Notes: generated from the sequence alone by a model not told the origin. A DNA stretch of 64,000 nucleotides from Psychrilyobacter atlanticus DSM 19335 (GCF_000426625.1 NZ_KE384547.1:852986-916985); one strand, 5' to 3'; positions 23,835 to 34,457 are shown, numbered from the stretch's first letter. A program made the numbers and translations.

Positions 23835-25544
23835 ATGAAAATGATATTAAAATATATAGGGAAGATTATTTTGTTTTTTTCAAAACAAGTATTCCAAGCA
23901 GCCTTAGTGGTGATAATATTTTTAGCTATTATAGCAGGAGTATTAACTGCTACTTTAACTGAATATAAAAAAGAAGTTGTAATTGAAAAAAATACATATC
24001 TAGAACTTGATTTTTCTAAGGGAATGATTGAAAAAGATGGAGGAGGGTTATTTAAATTAGAAAAATCTTTAAATCTATACCAGGTATTAGAAGGAATTAA
24101 AGAAGCTTCTAAGGAACCTAATATAGATGGGATATATATGGATATTGACCGTGTAGATCTTTCAGCTAACCATATAGAGGAAATTGGGGAAGCGTTGGAT
24201 AAGTTTAAAAAAAGCGGGAAAAAAGTATATGCATTTACTAGAAATATAAATAATCAAAATTATAGATTGGGGATATATGCTACAAAGATAGTTATGCCAC
24301 CGATTCAATCGGCTATGATTGATTTGAGTGGGTATTATAGGGAATTTAATTATTTTAAAGGATTAGCAGACTATGTGGGTATAAAATTTAATGTAATACA
24401 CATAGGAAATTATAAAGCTTACGGAGAGCAGTATTCGAAAGGTAAGATGTCAAAAGAGTTTAAAAAAGATATTAAAAGGGTATATGACAGAGTATATAAT
24501 GATAGGATAGAAGAGATCTCTAAAAGAAGAGATATAGAAGAAATTGCAATGAATAAAGCTGTATTAGATGGAGAACTGGTTATGAGAAATCCAATATATG
24601 GAGAAAAAATAGGTCTTATAGATGGACTCAGTTATCAGAGCGAATTTGATGAAAAATACGAAGTGGGAAATAAATTATCTTTAGAGGATTATTTGACTAC
24701 CATTAAAAAGACTAAGAAAAAAGAAAAAATTGCTTTGATATACGCTTCTGGAGACATAGTTTATAGTGGCGGCCGTGAAAGTGAAAATAGCATAGATATA
24801 GAAAGTATGAAAAAAGAGTTGAAAAAAGCAGACGAAGATGAAGAGGTAAAAGGAATAGTGCTGAGAGTTAACTCTCCTGGTGGTTCTGCTCTTGCTTCTG
24901 AAATAATCCATCATGAAATCTCTAAATTGACTAAACCTGTCTATGTATCTATGGGAGGAGTAGCGGCATCAGGAGGCTACTATATATCTTCAGGGGCAAA
25001 ACGAATATTTGCTACAAAATCAACTATAACAGGGTCTATAGGTGTGGTATCTATAATTCCTGAGATAAGTGGATTGGTAGAAAAAACGATGATCAATATA
25101 GAAAGGGTAGAAAAAGGAAGGTATTCTGGAATGAATTCGTTGACGGCAAAGATGACACCGGGAGAAAGTGAAAAGATAAGGGTATCTAGCTTAGGGATAT
25201 ATGATGAATTTAAAAATAGAGTAAGTACAGGAAGAAATATTCCTTTAGATAAACTAGAAGGTATTGCAGGTGGTAGAATTTGGTTAGGAGAAGAGGGAAT
25301 AGAGAATGGACTGGTAGATGAAATTGGCGGACTTGAAACCACTATAAAAACTCTAGCAGCAGATTTAAAATTAGCAGACTACCAAGTGATTGAAATAACA
25401 GAGAAAAAAGGGATGTATGAAATTATATTGGGGTATAAAAATATATATAGTAAAGTGAGGAGTTTTGTAAACGCGCCTATGATAGAATCTGTACGATTTG
25501 AGGCGAAAAAACCACTTTTATTGATGCCCTATGAATTTAATTAA
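23835..25544 (+). CDS. sppA: Signal peptide peptidase SppA, 67K (double-domain) type
   Basis: Membrane-bound S49 serine protease that clears cleaved signal peptides. It has a long N-terminal hydrophobic anchor (about residues 15-38) and two tandem S49 domains, giving 569 residues. The catalytic pair is visible: Lys194 in GNYKAYGEQYS in the first domain and Ser379 in GVAASGGYYISS in the second, as in the Escherichia coli enzyme. The ATG at 23835 is chosen for the GAGGTG site just before it; ATGs at 23820 and 23823 are less likely and one at 23841 is possible. It is monocistronic, divergent from abgT. Confidence 0.93.
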   Translation: MKMILKYIGKIILFFSKQVFQAALVVIIFLAIIAGVLTATLTEYKKEVVIEKNTYLELDFSKGMIEKDGGGLFKLEKSLNLYQVLEGIKEASKEPNIDGIYMDIDRVDLSANHIEEIGEALDKFKKSGKKVYAFTRNINNQNYRLGIYATKIVMPPIQSAMIDLSGYYREFNYFKGLADYVGIKFNVIHIGNYKAYGEQYSKGKMSKEFKKDIKRVYDRVYNDRIEEISKRRDIEEIAMNKAVLDGELVMRNPIYGEKIGLIDGLSYQSEFDEKYEVGNKLSLEDYLTTIKKTKKKEKIALIYASGDIVYSGGRESENSIDIESMKKELKKADEDEEVKGIVLRVNSPGGSALASEIIHHEISKLTKPVYVSMGGVAASGGYYISSGAKRIFATKSTITGSIGVVSIIPEISGLVEKTMINIERVEKGRYSGMNSLTAKMTPGESEKIRVSSLGIYDEFKNRVSTGRNIPLDKLEGIAGGRIWLGEEGIENGLVDEIGGLETTIKTLAADLKLADYQVIEITEKKGMYEIILGYKNIYSKVRSFVNAPMIESVRFEAKKPLLLMPYEFN

Positions 25545-25719
25545 ATTATTGACACTGTCCTAGGTAGATATGCTATACTTTTAGGAAGTAATAGTCATCT
25601 GTAAAGGGTATAACCAATATTTTTACGAATGAATATTTATTTCATAGATTAGAAATATTGTCATAGAGAAGCAAGAAATGCATTTAAATAAAGAGAATGA
25701 ATAAAGGGAGGAACAACAA

Positions 25720-26079
25720 TTGGTTAGAAAAATTAAATCTAAAGGAAATAAAGCGGCAGGAAATCAAGGGGATATCTTAAAGCAGGCTCAAGTAATGCAA
25801 CAAAAAATGTTAGAGATCCAAGAGGAATTAAAAGGTAAAGAATTAGAAACTTCAGTAGGTGGAGGAGCAGTAAACGTTAAGATTAATGGACAAAAAGAGA
25901 TCCTTTCAATAAATATCTCAGATGAAATCTTAAAGGAAGCAGTAGAAGATAACGATAAAGAGATGTTAGAAGATCTTATCGTATCAGCAGTAGCAGAAGC
26001 AATGAGACAAGCTGAAGAATTAGCAGAAAAAGAGATGTCATCAGTAACTGGTGGAATGAATATTCCAGGGTTATTCTAA
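25720..26079 (+). CDS. ybaB: YbaB/EbfC nucleoid-associated protein
   Basis: A 119-residue DNA-binding protein of the YbaB/EbfC family. It shows the family's helix with repeated Gln/Lys (LKQAQVMQQKMLEIQEEL), the central VGGGAVNVKINGQKEILSI strands, and the Gly-Met tail. The start is a TTG with GGGAGG upstream. In many bacteria it lies between dnaX and recR; here it stands alone with a terminator after it and neither partner nearby. The 175 bases before it contain TTGACA and a TATACT 19 bases later, a possible but non-ideal promoter. The protein bends and bridges DNA as a dimer in characterised species. Confidence 0.93.
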   Translation: MVRKIKSKGNKAAGNQGDILKQAQVMQQKMLEIQEELKGKELETSVGGGAVNVKINGQKEILSINISDEILKEAVEDNDKEMLEDLIVSAVAEAMRQAEELAEKEMSSVTGGMNIPGLF

Positions 26080-26100
26080 GAATAACTTCAAATTATATCT

Positions 26101-26127
26101 AAAAGAGCTTTCGAGCTCTTTTTTTTG
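26101..26127 (+). terminator. Intrinsic terminator after ybaB
   Basis: AAAAGAGCT, TTCG tetraloop, AGCTCTTTT and a T-run. Confidence 0.92.
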
Positions 26128-26249
26128 TACAATATTATGTTGTTTTTTTTGATTTACTGTGATTATTTGCTGGGAATATAAAAAAGTTGTGCTATAATAT
26201 AGTGGTATAACTAAAATTTATAATCAGTAAGGAAATAGGGAGTGAATCG

Positions 26250-26882
26250 ATGAAGGAACAGAAAAAATATAAGATATTTGGATTGCTGATCTACTATATC
26301 TTAAGAGTTTTATCTAAAACTTATAAAGTTGAAAAGATAAGCGCAGAAGGAGTTATGGATGAAAATGCAGTATATGTTTCTTGGCATAATAAAATAGTTC
26401 CCATTACTGTGATTATGGATAAATTAAAGAAAAAAGCTGCTCTTGCTAGTGCTTCTAAAGATGGTGAATTAATCAGTGTACCCTTGGAAAAATTTGGGTA
26501 TAAAGTAGTCAGAGGTTCTAGTGGAAGAGATGCAGTTAAAGGCCTTTTGAAGATGGTTAAATTTTTAAAAGATGGATATATTGTAGGAACACCAGTAGAT
26601 GGGCCAAAGGGACCTGTATATAAGGTTAAGCCTGGTATGTTGTTTTTAGCTCAAAGATCCGGGAAAAAATTGGTTCCAATTGGTGCTGCATCTAAAAATA
26701 AATGGGTATTTGAAAAAACTTGGGATAAGATAGAACTACCTAAGCCGTTTTCTAAGATAGTTTGTATATTGGGAGAGCCTATAAGTATAGCACCCGAGGA
26801 AGACCTAAATGTAGTGGCATTGAAAGTAGAGAAAATCTTATTGGAGTTAGATAAACAGGCAGAAATTAAATTAAACAATTAA
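26250..26882 (+). CDS. DUF374 lysophospholipid-acyltransferase-like protein
   Basis: A 210-residue protein of the DUF374 group, which belongs to the glycerolipid/LpxL-type acyltransferase superfamily. The motif VSWHNKIVPI near residues 46-55 stands for the catalytic region, and SASKDGELISVPLEKFGYKVVRGSS with TPVDGPKGPVYKVKPG are family hallmarks. An N-terminal amphipathic or hydrophobic helix probably binds the inner membrane. In Gram-negative bacteria this family can add a fatty acid to lipid A precursors, which would fit this organism, but the acceptor here is unproven. It lies 36 bases before metG with no terminator between. Confidence 0.85.
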   Translation: MKEQKKYKIFGLLIYYILRVLSKTYKVEKISAEGVMDENAVYVSWHNKIVPITVIMDKLKKKAALASASKDGELISVPLEKFGYKVVRGSSGRDAVKGLLKMVKFLKDGYIVGTPVDGPKGPVYKVKPGMLFLAQRSGKKLVPIGAASKNKWVFEKTWDKIELPKPFSKIVCILGEPISIAPEEDLNVVALKVEKILLELDKQAEIKLNN

Positions 26883-26917
26883 AAATAATAAATATTAAAA
26901 ATAGAAGGAGAAATATT

Positions 26918-28831
26918 ATGAGTAAAAATTTTTATGTAACAACACCTATATATTATGTAAATGGAGATCCCCATGTGGGAAGTGCTTATACGACTATAGC
27001 AGCAGATGTATTGGCTAGATATAAAAAAACAATGGGATATGATGTATTTTTCTTGACTGGTTCAGATGAACATGGTCAAAAAGTTGAGGAAAAAGCTATT
27101 GAGATGGGATACACTCCTCAAGAGTGGACAGACAAGATGTCAGTAAGATTTAAAGAGATGTGGGAAAAATTAAATATAGATAACAATGATTTTATTAGAA
27201 CAACTGAAGATAGACATAAAAAAGCAGTACAAAAGATCATTCAAAAAGTATATGACAATGGGGATATATATAAAGGGTCTTATGAGGGGAAATATTGTGT
27301 TTCATGTGAAACTTTTGTTCCTGAAAATCAAATCGTAGGAGAAAATGGATGTCCGGATTGTGGTAAAGAACTAGGAGTAGTAAAAGAGGAGTCATACTTC
27401 TTTAAAATGAGTAAATATCAAGATATGTTATTAAAACATATAGATGAAAATCCTGAATTTATCCTGCCAAAAAGCAGAAGAAATGAAGTTATATCTTTCA
27501 TAAAGCAAGGATTGATGGATCTTTCTATCTCAAGAAATACTTTTGACTGGGGAATTCCTTTAAAGATAGATGAAGAACATATTACCTATGTATGGTTTGA
27601 TGCACTTACAAATTATTTAACTGCTGTAGGGTATGAAAATAATGAAGATATGTTCTCTAAATTCTGGAAAGATGGAGAGATAGTACACCTGTTAGGAAAG
27701 GATATATTAAGATTCCATGCTATAATCTGGCCTTGTATGTTATTAGCTGCTGGGGAGAAATTACCAGAGAAGATAGTAGCTCATGGATGGTGGACTGTAG
27801 CAGGAGAAAAGATGTCAAAATCTAAGGGAAATGTAGTGGATCCTATTGCAGAAATAGAAAAATATGGTGTAGATGCATTCAGATACTTCCTACTTAGCGA
27901 AGTTCATTTTGGAAGTGATGGAGACTATAACACTACAGCTATGATCAACAGGGTAAATGCAAACCTATCTAATGACTTAGGAAACTTATTAAATAGAACC
28001 TTAGGAATGTATAGTAAGTATTTTGGTTCAGTAGTTGAAGCGGGAGAAGGCCATGAAATTTATGATGATGAAATTAAGGTATTATGGGAAGAAACACTGG
28101 CAGAAGTAGATAAATATATGAGTACTGTTGAATTTTCTAAGGCTTTAGAAGCTATATGGAAATTTGTATCAAGAATGAATAAATATATCGATGAAACTAT
28201 GCCTTGGGCTCTAGCTAAAACTGATGAAGGGAAACCTAGATTAGCAGTAGTATTGAAAAATTTAGTGGAAGCATTGAATAAAATAGCGGTAATGGTATAT
28301 CCATATATTCCAGAATCAGCTTCTAAGATGTGGGAACAATTAGGAATTGATGGGGATATAAAAACAGCTAAGGTAGAAGATATAAAAGCATGGGATATCC
28401 TAAAAGCTGGACATAAATTAGGAGAAGCTACTCCTATTTTCCCAAGATTGGAAAAACCTGTAGAAAAAGTAACGTTAGAGATAAATAAAGATTTAGTTAT
28501 TGAAAACCCTATTGAGATTACTGATTTTGAAAAAATAGAGATGAAAGTAGTGGAGATATTAGAAGCAGAATTAGTAGAAGGTTCTAAAAGATTGATTAAA
28601 TTCAAGGTAGAGACAGGGTCAGGAATCAGACAAATAGTATCTGGAATAGCTAAGACTTATAAAAAACCTGAAGAATTAGTAGGGAAAAAAGTTATGGCAG
28701 TATTGAACTTAAACTCTGTAGAGTTACAAGGAGAAATATCACAAGGGATGTTACTGACGACAGTTGAAAAAAAGAGAACTAAATTAATCTTTATAGATGA
28801 AGCTGTAAAAGTAGCTAGTAAGATAAAGTAA
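26918..28831 (+). CDS. metG: Methionyl-tRNA synthetase
   Basis: Class I synthetase charging tRNA-Met. In its 637 residues the HIGH-like HVGSAY follows TTPIYYVNGDP near residue 20, KMSKS is at 298-302, and a zinc knuckle with CVSC and CPDC sits around residues 128-148. The C-terminal part from about residue 535 (EKIEMKVVEILEAELVEGS onward) is the Trbp111-like tRNA-binding domain that dimerises the enzyme in many bacteria. A GAAGGAG site precedes the ATG. No T-box leader is present; the gene follows DUF374 closely. Confidence 0.96.
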   Translation: MSKNFYVTTPIYYVNGDPHVGSAYTTIAADVLARYKKTMGYDVFFLTGSDEHGQKVEEKAIEMGYTPQEWTDKMSVRFKEMWEKLNIDNNDFIRTTEDRHKKAVQKIIQKVYDNGDIYKGSYEGKYCVSCETFVPENQIVGENGCPDCGKELGVVKEESYFFKMSKYQDMLLKHIDENPEFILPKSRRNEVISFIKQGLMDLSISRNTFDWGIPLKIDEEHITYVWFDALTNYLTAVGYENNEDMFSKFWKDGEIVHLLGKDILRFHAIIWPCMLLAAGEKLPEKIVAHGWWTVAGEKMSKSKGNVVDPIAEIEKYGVDAFRYFLLSEVHFGSDGDYNTTAMINRVNANLSNDLGNLLNRTLGMYSKYFGSVVEAGEGHEIYDDEIKVLWEETLAEVDKYMSTVEFSKALEAIWKFVSRMNKYIDETMPWALAKTDEGKPRLAVVLKNLVEALNKIAVMVYPYIPESASKMWEQLGIDGDIKTAKVEDIKAWDILKAGHKLGEATPIFPRLEKPVEKVTLEINKDLVIENPIEITDFEKIEMKVVEILEAELVEGSKRLIKFKVETGSGIRQIVSGIAKTYKKPEELVGKKVMAVLNLNSVELQGEISQGMLLTTVEKKRTKLIFIDEAVKVASKIK

Positions 28832-28854
28832 TATACAGATTATTTTCCAAAAAA

Positions 28855-28897
28855 TCCCACAGTTTTATAGATTGAATAAACTTATAAAATTGTGGGA
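28855..28897 (-). repeat. Long hairpin between metG and galU, terminator-like on the minus strand
   Basis: TCCCACAGTTTTATA and TATAAAATTGTGGGA pair over 15 bases (one G-U). A six-A tract lies on its left, so a minus-strand transcript would have a U-run after the hairpin, but a plus-strand transcript would not. No minus-strand gene lies nearby. Confidence 0.65.
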
Positions 28898-28930
28898 AAA
28901 AGAAACTATCGAGTATGTGGAGGTAAAAAA

Positions 28931-29806
28931 ATGAGAAAAATTACAAAAGCAGTTATACCAGCAGCAGGATTAGGGACTAGAGTATTGCCAGCAACAAAGG
29001 CTCAACCTAAAGAGATGCTGACTATCGTAGATAAGCCATCATTACAATACATAGTTGAAGAATTAGTAGAATCTGGAATAACAGATATTGTTATAGTAAC
29101 AGGAAGACATAAGAATTCAATAGAGGATCACTTTGATTATTCTTATGAAGTAGAAACTACTCTAGAGAAAAAGGGAAAATTAGAATTATTAAATAAGATA
29201 AAGGATATATCTGATATGGCTAATATATTCTACGTAAGACAAAATCATCCTCTAGGATTGGGACATGCAATCTTGAAAGCTAAACCATTTATAGGTGATG
29301 AGCCATTTGTTATTGCTCTAGGTGATGATATTATGTATAATGATGAAAAACCTGTAACTAAGCAGCTTATTGAAAATTATGAGAAACACGGTAATAGTGT
29401 AATAGGAGTTCAAGAAGTAGCAGATGAAGATGTATCTAAATATGGGATTGTAAAACCAATTAAAAACCTAGATGAAGATACTGTGTTGATGGAGGACTTT
29501 ATAGAGAAACCAAATTTAGAGGATGCACCTTCTAAGATGGCTTGTTTAGGGAGATATCTGTTGACCAGTGATATATTTAAACATCTAGAAAAGCAAGGGG
29601 CAGGTGTAGGTGGAGAGATACAACTTACAGACTCAATCTTGGCTATGATAAAAGATGGAAACGATATAGGAGCATATAGATTTAAGGGTAAAAGATATGA
29701 TATTGGGAGTAAACTAGGTTTACTGAAAGCCAATATAGAGTTTGGTCTGCGTAACGAAGAGACAAAAGACGGGCTGAAAGAATATCTAGAAACAATAAAG
29801 TTATAA
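28931..29806 (+). CDS. galU: UTP-glucose-1-phosphate uridylyltransferase
   Basis: Makes UDP-glucose from UTP and glucose 1-phosphate for envelope sugars and galactose metabolism. The 291-residue protein has the nucleotide-binding N-terminus VIPAAGLGTRVLPATKAQPK, the uridine-contact segment ALGDDIMYN and the substrate segment GVGGEIQLTDSI, all typical of GalU. The start ATG at 28931 is 6 bases after GGAGGT; the frame is open 13 codons further up but without a site. It follows metG after a spacer that holds a long hairpin, and it has its own terminator. Confidence 0.95.
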   Translation: MRKITKAVIPAAGLGTRVLPATKAQPKEMLTIVDKPSLQYIVEELVESGITDIVIVTGRHKNSIEDHFDYSYEVETTLEKKGKLELLNKIKDISDMANIFYVRQNHPLGLGHAILKAKPFIGDEPFVIALGDDIMYNDEKPVTKQLIENYEKHGNSVIGVQEVADEDVSKYGIVKPIKNLDEDTVLMEDFIEKPNLEDAPSKMACLGRYLLTSDIFKHLEKQGAGVGGEIQLTDSILAMIKDGNDIGAYRFKGKRYDIGSKLGLLKANIEFGLRNEETKDGLKEYLETIKL

Positions 29807-29814
29807 TAAAAACA

Positions 29815-29857
29815 AGGGGTGTAGAAGGGATAAAACCCTCCTATACTCTCTTTTTAT
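29815..29857 (+). terminator. Intrinsic terminator after galU
   Basis: GGGTGTAGAAGGG with CCCTCCTATACTC (some G-U and one internal mismatch) followed by TTTTT. Confidence 0.75.
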
Positions 29858-29920
29858 TTTAAAAAAAGTGTTTGATATGGTATAATTATGAGTAAAAATA
29901 CGAAGGCGGGTGGATAAAAA

Positions 29921-32083
29921 TTGAATATTAACCAAATAGTAGCAGAAGAGCTAAAAATTAAAGTGGAACAGGTTGAAAATACGATTAAATTGTTGGATGA
30001 AGGGGCTACAGTTCCTTTTATCTCAAGATATAGAAAAGAAATTACAGAAAATTTAGATGAAGTAGTAATAAGAGAGATATTAGAAAAGATTACCTATTTG
30101 AGAAACTTAGAAAAGAGAAAAGAAGAGGTTATAAAATTAATAGGCGATCAAGGTAAGTTAACAGAGAAGCTTAAAAAATCAATTTTAGGAGCTAAAAAAT
30201 TACAAAAAGTGGAAGATTTATATCTACCATATAAAAAGAAAAAGAAAACTAAGGCTGATACAGCAATAGAGAATGGTTTAGAACCTCTAGCTATGTATAC
30301 AAGAAAATTAGGAATAACATTGAGTGATATAGAGGAAGAAGCAAAGAAATATATCAATGAAAATATATTAGAAACAAAAGATGCTATAGATGGAGCTAAA
30401 TTAATCTTAGCTCAAAATATAAGTGAAAAAGCTAAATACAGGGAAAATATAAGGGAAAGAATGTTAAAATTTGGTGAAGTTAATACAACTTTAGTCAAAA
30501 AAAATAAAGACTTAGATGAGAAAAAAACATATGAAGATTACTATGAGCATATAGAAAATGTGTCTAGAATGCCATCTCATAGAATATTAGCTGTAAATCG
30601 TGGAGAGAAAGAAAAGATTATCTCAGTATCTATAAAATTAAATGATAAAACTAAAGAGATGGTAGAATTTCATCTATTGAGTGAATTTATAAATAGAGAC
30701 CTAAAAGAATTTTATTTAGATGTAGTAAAGGATGCTTTAAGCAGACTTATCTTACCATCTGTAGAAAGAGAAGTAAGAAACATCATGACTGAAAAAGGTG
30801 AATTAGATGCCATTAAAATATTTAAAGAAAATTTAAAGAACCTACTTTTACAACCACCTCTACATGAGAAAAATATCTTAGGGTTAGACCCAGCTTATAG
30901 AACAGGATGTAAAACTGTTGTTATAAATTCAGATGGATTTTACCAGATGGATGACGTATTATACCTGGTAAAGGGAATGCATAATCCAGGGAAATTACAG
31001 GAAGCTAAGAAGAAGATATTAGGGTATATACAAAAGTATAAGATAGATATTATAGCTATTGGTAATGGAACAGCATCTCGTGAAACAGAAGCCTTTGTAG
31101 CAGAACTACTAAAAGAGGTCAAGGAAGATGTGAAATACCTCATTGTAAATGAAGCTGGAGCTTCGGTATATTCTGCATCAAAAATTGCAGCAGAAGAATT
31201 CCCTGACTTTGATGTAACGGTAAGGGGAGCTATATCTATAGCTAGAAGAATTCAGGATCCGTTAGCAGAATTAGTAAAGATAGATCCAAAATCTATTGGT
31301 GTAGGGATGTACCAGCATGATGTAAATCAAAAGAAATTAGAGGGTTCTCTAGGAGATGTTATAGAGGGAGTAGTAAACTCAGTTGGGATAAATGTAAACA
31401 CAGCATCTTGGGCATTACTAGCTTATATTTCTGGTGTAAAGAAAAATGTAGCGAAAAACATAGAGGAATATAGAAAGGTAAATGGGAAATTTACTACTAG
31501 AAAAGAATTACTAAAAGTTAAAGGATTAGGAGCTAAAGCCTATGAACAGATGGCAGGATTCTTGATAGTACCTGAAAGTAAAAATCCATTAGATAACACT
31601 ATAATTCATCCGGAATCTTATAAGATAGCTGAAAAAATGTTAAAAAATACTAAGACTAGTCTAGTTGAGTATAAGGATGACTTAGAAGGTGTGAGATCTA
31701 ACTTGAAAACTATGAATTTAGAAGAATTTATAACCAAGGAAGAGGTAGGGAAAGAAACTGCTAAAGATATCTATGAAGCATTGATTAGGGATAGAAGAGA
31801 CCCTAGAGATGATATACCAAAACCACTCCTAAAATCGGATGTATTAAAAATATCTGATCTTAAAGAGGGAATGGAATTAGAAGGGACAGTAAGAAATGTA
31901 GTCAACTTTGGAGCTTTTATCGATATTGGATTAAAAAATGATGCACTACTGCATATATCTAAATTTCAGAAAAGAGTAGTAGATATGACTAGTGAGCTGG
32001 CAGTAGGAGAGATAATAAAAGTAAAAGTAGACAGTATAGACCATAATAGAAACAGGGTAGCACTAACTAAGAAAGGACTATAA
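29921..32083 (+). CDS. tex: Tex-family S1 RNA-binding protein
   Basis: A 720-residue Tex protein. It shows the N-terminal helical part beginning NQIVAEELKIKVEQVENTI with VPFISRYRKE, the YqgF-like nuclease-fold core (LGLDPAYRTGCKTVV and NGTASRETEAF), helix-hairpin-helix segments around KGLGAKAYEQMAGFL, and a C-terminal S1 domain (LKEGMELEGTVRNVVNFGAF to the end). In other bacteria Tex binds RNA and affects transcription or toxin expression; here the exact role is unknown. The start is TTG with GGCGGGTGG upstream. It is the first gene of tex-kinase-ileS; the kinase-like gene starts one base after its stop. Confidence 0.94.
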   Translation: MNINQIVAEELKIKVEQVENTIKLLDEGATVPFISRYRKEITENLDEVVIREILEKITYLRNLEKRKEEVIKLIGDQGKLTEKLKKSILGAKKLQKVEDLYLPYKKKKKTKADTAIENGLEPLAMYTRKLGITLSDIEEEAKKYINENILETKDAIDGAKLILAQNISEKAKYRENIRERMLKFGEVNTTLVKKNKDLDEKKTYEDYYEHIENVSRMPSHRILAVNRGEKEKIISVSIKLNDKTKEMVEFHLLSEFINRDLKEFYLDVVKDALSRLILPSVEREVRNIMTEKGELDAIKIFKENLKNLLLQPPLHEKNILGLDPAYRTGCKTVVINSDGFYQMDDVLYLVKGMHNPGKLQEAKKKILGYIQKYKIDIIAIGNGTASRETEAFVAELLKEVKEDVKYLIVNEAGASVYSASKIAAEEFPDFDVTVRGAISIARRIQDPLAELVKIDPKSIGVGMYQHDVNQKKLEGSLGDVIEGVVNSVGINVNTASWALLAYISGVKKNVAKNIEEYRKVNGKFTTRKELLKVKGLGAKAYEQMAGFLIVPESKNPLDNTIIHPESYKIAEKMLKNTKTSLVEYKDDLEGVRSNLKTMNLEEFITKEEVGKETAKDIYEALIRDRRDPRDDIPKPLLKSDVLKISDLKEGMELEGTVRNVVNFGAFIDIGLKNDALLHISKFQKRVVDMTSELAVGEIIKVKVDSIDHNRNRVALTKKGL

Positions 32084-32084
32084 G

Positions 32085-34457
32085 ATGAAGCTAAAAAGAG
32101 ATTCATTACTTTTTAAAACGATATTATATAATGACTTGTCTATGTTACTTACGGGACTGACAATAATAGGACTAGTTGTTATTTTCGTATTTAAAGAATT
32201 AGAAAAAAACTTTTCTATTAAAGCGGTAGAAAAGTTTCAAGTGATAGAGGATATGCTGGATATAAGAAATACTGAATTTATAAATGAGCTTATAAATTTT
32301 GCTAACTCTGAAGGGTTCGTAAAAAAAGACCTTTTTATAACTTCGATCCGAACATCGGAAGAAAATAAAGAGATCTATGAGAATATGAAAAAAGAGTTGA
32401 TATCTAAGAATTTTAGTCTCTATCATGAGTCGAGATTGACTGTCATAGGAAAAGACGGGTCAATATTGGATGAAAACGGTATGCATACTGAAATAAATAA
32501 TGAGTTTATTAAGAACTTGAGAATTGTAAGAAATAAATTATCTATAACTATAGATTCTGTTATGTATGATAAACTAGAGGAAAAATTTTATTATGAAATT
32601 GTAGTTCCAATAGAAGAAAATGATGAAATCTATGCTGTTTTAGTAGAAATACCTTTAGAAAAAGATTATTTTAGAGGAAACAAATATCTTATGGTAGCAG
32701 ACCATGACGATGTAGAAGATTTAGGGTTATATCAAAGTAGAGCCCCATTATCCTTAACTGCCATGGAATTAAACAGGTTAAAAAAGGAAAAAGCTAAGCT
32801 GATAAAATTAAATGAAAAAGGATATAGTGTTAAAAGTTTAACCATTAAAGGGATAGACTATAATATTGTTTCCAGGCCAGTATTAAATTCTTTTGGGAAG
32901 GAAGTTGGTTATCTGGTACTCAGTCTATCAGAACCGGCATTGACTAAGTTTAAAACGGGAACCATGTCTTTAATAATCTTAGCCACAATAATCTTGATCT
33001 TACTCAATTCATTTATAATAAATGGTACATTTAAACAGCTTCTAATGCCTTTAGAAGATCTGTCTCTAGCAGTAGATGATATAGCTTCGGGAAACTTAGA
33101 TAGAGATGTGAGGCTGAATGGGACCAGTGAGATAAAACTTCTGAGTCTTGCTACAAAAAAAATGGTAGAAAAATTAAAAAATAACAATTTTATATTAGAG
33201 GATCAGAATGAAAAATTAAAAACTTATATTCACAGGGTAGAAGGAGTGGAAAAACTCCTCCTAGGTGTAAGAAAGGAACCTAGTGACAGTGGGATAATAG
33301 ATCTAATATTGAAGGGGTTTACTTCTGGTGTAGGCTTAAATTATGACAGAGCGATATTTTTTGAATATAGTAATGAACAGGGCTGTCTGGTAGGTAAAAA
33401 AATAAGGAAAAATAGAAATATAATTAAGGAAGATAAACTCTCTAGTTTTGATCTGAGGTATGAAACTATGAAAGAGATAGTTCCATTGATCAAGATAAAA
33501 AATGATGATAACTTATTTCATAAGGCTATATCGGAAAAGAGAATTATCTTTGAGAACAGAAGAGGTTATAAGATCTATCTGGGAAGCGAACTTCTTATGG
33601 GGTTTGGTCTGAGTAATTTTATGATATTGCCGATCTTTAATGGGGATCAAAATGTTGGGTGTATATTAATAGATAATTATATCTCTGGTAGAAGGATAGA
33701 GGTTGAAGATGTAGAGTTATTTAATGTAATCCTATTAAATGTTGGGATACACTATGAAAATCAACAGATTGAGCTGGAAAAAATAACCAATGAAAGAGAT
33801 ATCGCCATAGGACGTATGTTTAAAAAAATTATCTACAGAAGAAATAAAGTAATTGAAAAATATACCCTGATGATGATGAAACTCTATAATAATGATCAAA
33901 TAAATGGTGAAGCTTTTAAAGAATTTAGAGATGAGATATGTAATATCAATAGGGAAGACTCGATATTATTTGATTATTCCGATAAAAAGGAGTATAATTT
34001 TGAGAAATTAAAAATCAATAAATTCTTAACTGAGGTAGTAGAAAGTTATGTTAGATGTAATCCAAATAGAGATATTTCTCTATTTTTAGGTGAAGAAGCC
34101 AATTTCTTAGGAGATTCTATAGAACTTACAAAAGCATTTCGTGAAATTATAAATAATGCACTGAATGCTATAACTGGAGTCACAAATGGTAGGATCAATA
34201 TAATATCTAAGGTAAATGATGAAAATATAAAAATAAAAATTCTTGATAATGGATCAGGGATATCTACAAAGGCTTTAGGGGAAAATTTATTCGAACCATT
34301 TGCCAGTGGAAATGAAGAGTCATCAGGGCTGGGCCTTGCTATCGCTAACAAGATAATCAGTAGCCATAGAGGGATTATTAAAATAAAATCAAAACTCGGT
34401 GAAGGAGCAGAGATAAAAATAATTTTAAATAGATATAAGGAGGATATGAATGTCTGA
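32085..34457 (+). CDS. Membrane-bound sensor histidine-kinase-like protein without a visible phosphoacceptor His
   Basis: A 790-residue sensor. An N-terminal membrane segment (about 18-40), an extracytoplasmic sensing region to about 290, a second membrane segment, a HAMP-like region ([20 protein letters not shown]), a GAF-like domain (about 390-560), and a C-terminal HATPase domain with N-box NNALNAI, DNGSGIS and [10 protein letters not shown]. Between GAF and HATPase, where the dimerisation helix and its histidine should be, I find lysine/arginine-rich helices with no histidine. It may transfer phosphate from another residue, act as an ATP-dependent switch, or signal through a partner. No response regulator is next to it; its end overlaps ileS by 8 bases. 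Confidence 0.82.
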   Translation: MKLKRDSLLFKTILYNDLSMLLTGLTIIGLVVIFVFKELEKNFSIKAVEKFQVIEDMLDIRNTEFINELINFANSEGFVKKDLFITSIRTSEENKEIYENMKKELISKNFSLYHESRLTVIGKDGSILDENGMHTEINNEFIKNLRIVRNKLSITIDSVMYDKLEEKFYYEIVVPIEENDEIYAVLVEIPLEKDYFRGNKYLMVADHDDVEDLGLYQSRAPLSLTAMELNRLKKEKAKLIKLNEKGYSVKSLTIKGIDYNIVSRPVLNSFGKEVGYLVLSLSEPALTKFKTGTMSLIILATIILILLNSFIINGTFKQLLMPLEDLSLAVDDIASGNLDRDVRLNGTSEIKLLSLATKKMVEKLKNNNFILEDQNEKLKTYIHRVEGVEKLLLGVRKEPSDSGIIDLILKGFTSGVGLNYDRAIFFEYSNEQGCLVGKKIRKNRNIIKEDKLSSFDLRYETMKEIVPLIKIKNDDNLFHKAISEKRIIFENRRGYKIYLGSELLMGFGLSNFMILPIFNGDQNVGCILIDNYISGRRIEVEDVELFNVILLNVGIHYENQQIELEKITNERDIAIGRMFKKIIYRRNKVIEKYTLMMMKLYNNDQINGEAFKEFRDEICNINREDSILFDYSDKKEYNFEKLKINKFLTEVVESYVRCNPNRDISLFLGEEANFLGDSIELTKAFREIINNALNAITGVTNGRINIISKVNDENIKIKILDNGSGISTKALGENLFEPFASGNEESSGLGLAIANKIISSHRGIIKIKSKLGEGAEIKIILNRYKEDMNV

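Noticed and set aside
28060-28605. Open frame of 181 codons on the minus strand
   Set aside because: It lies inside metG, has no ribosome site and its composition is that of an antisense shadow.
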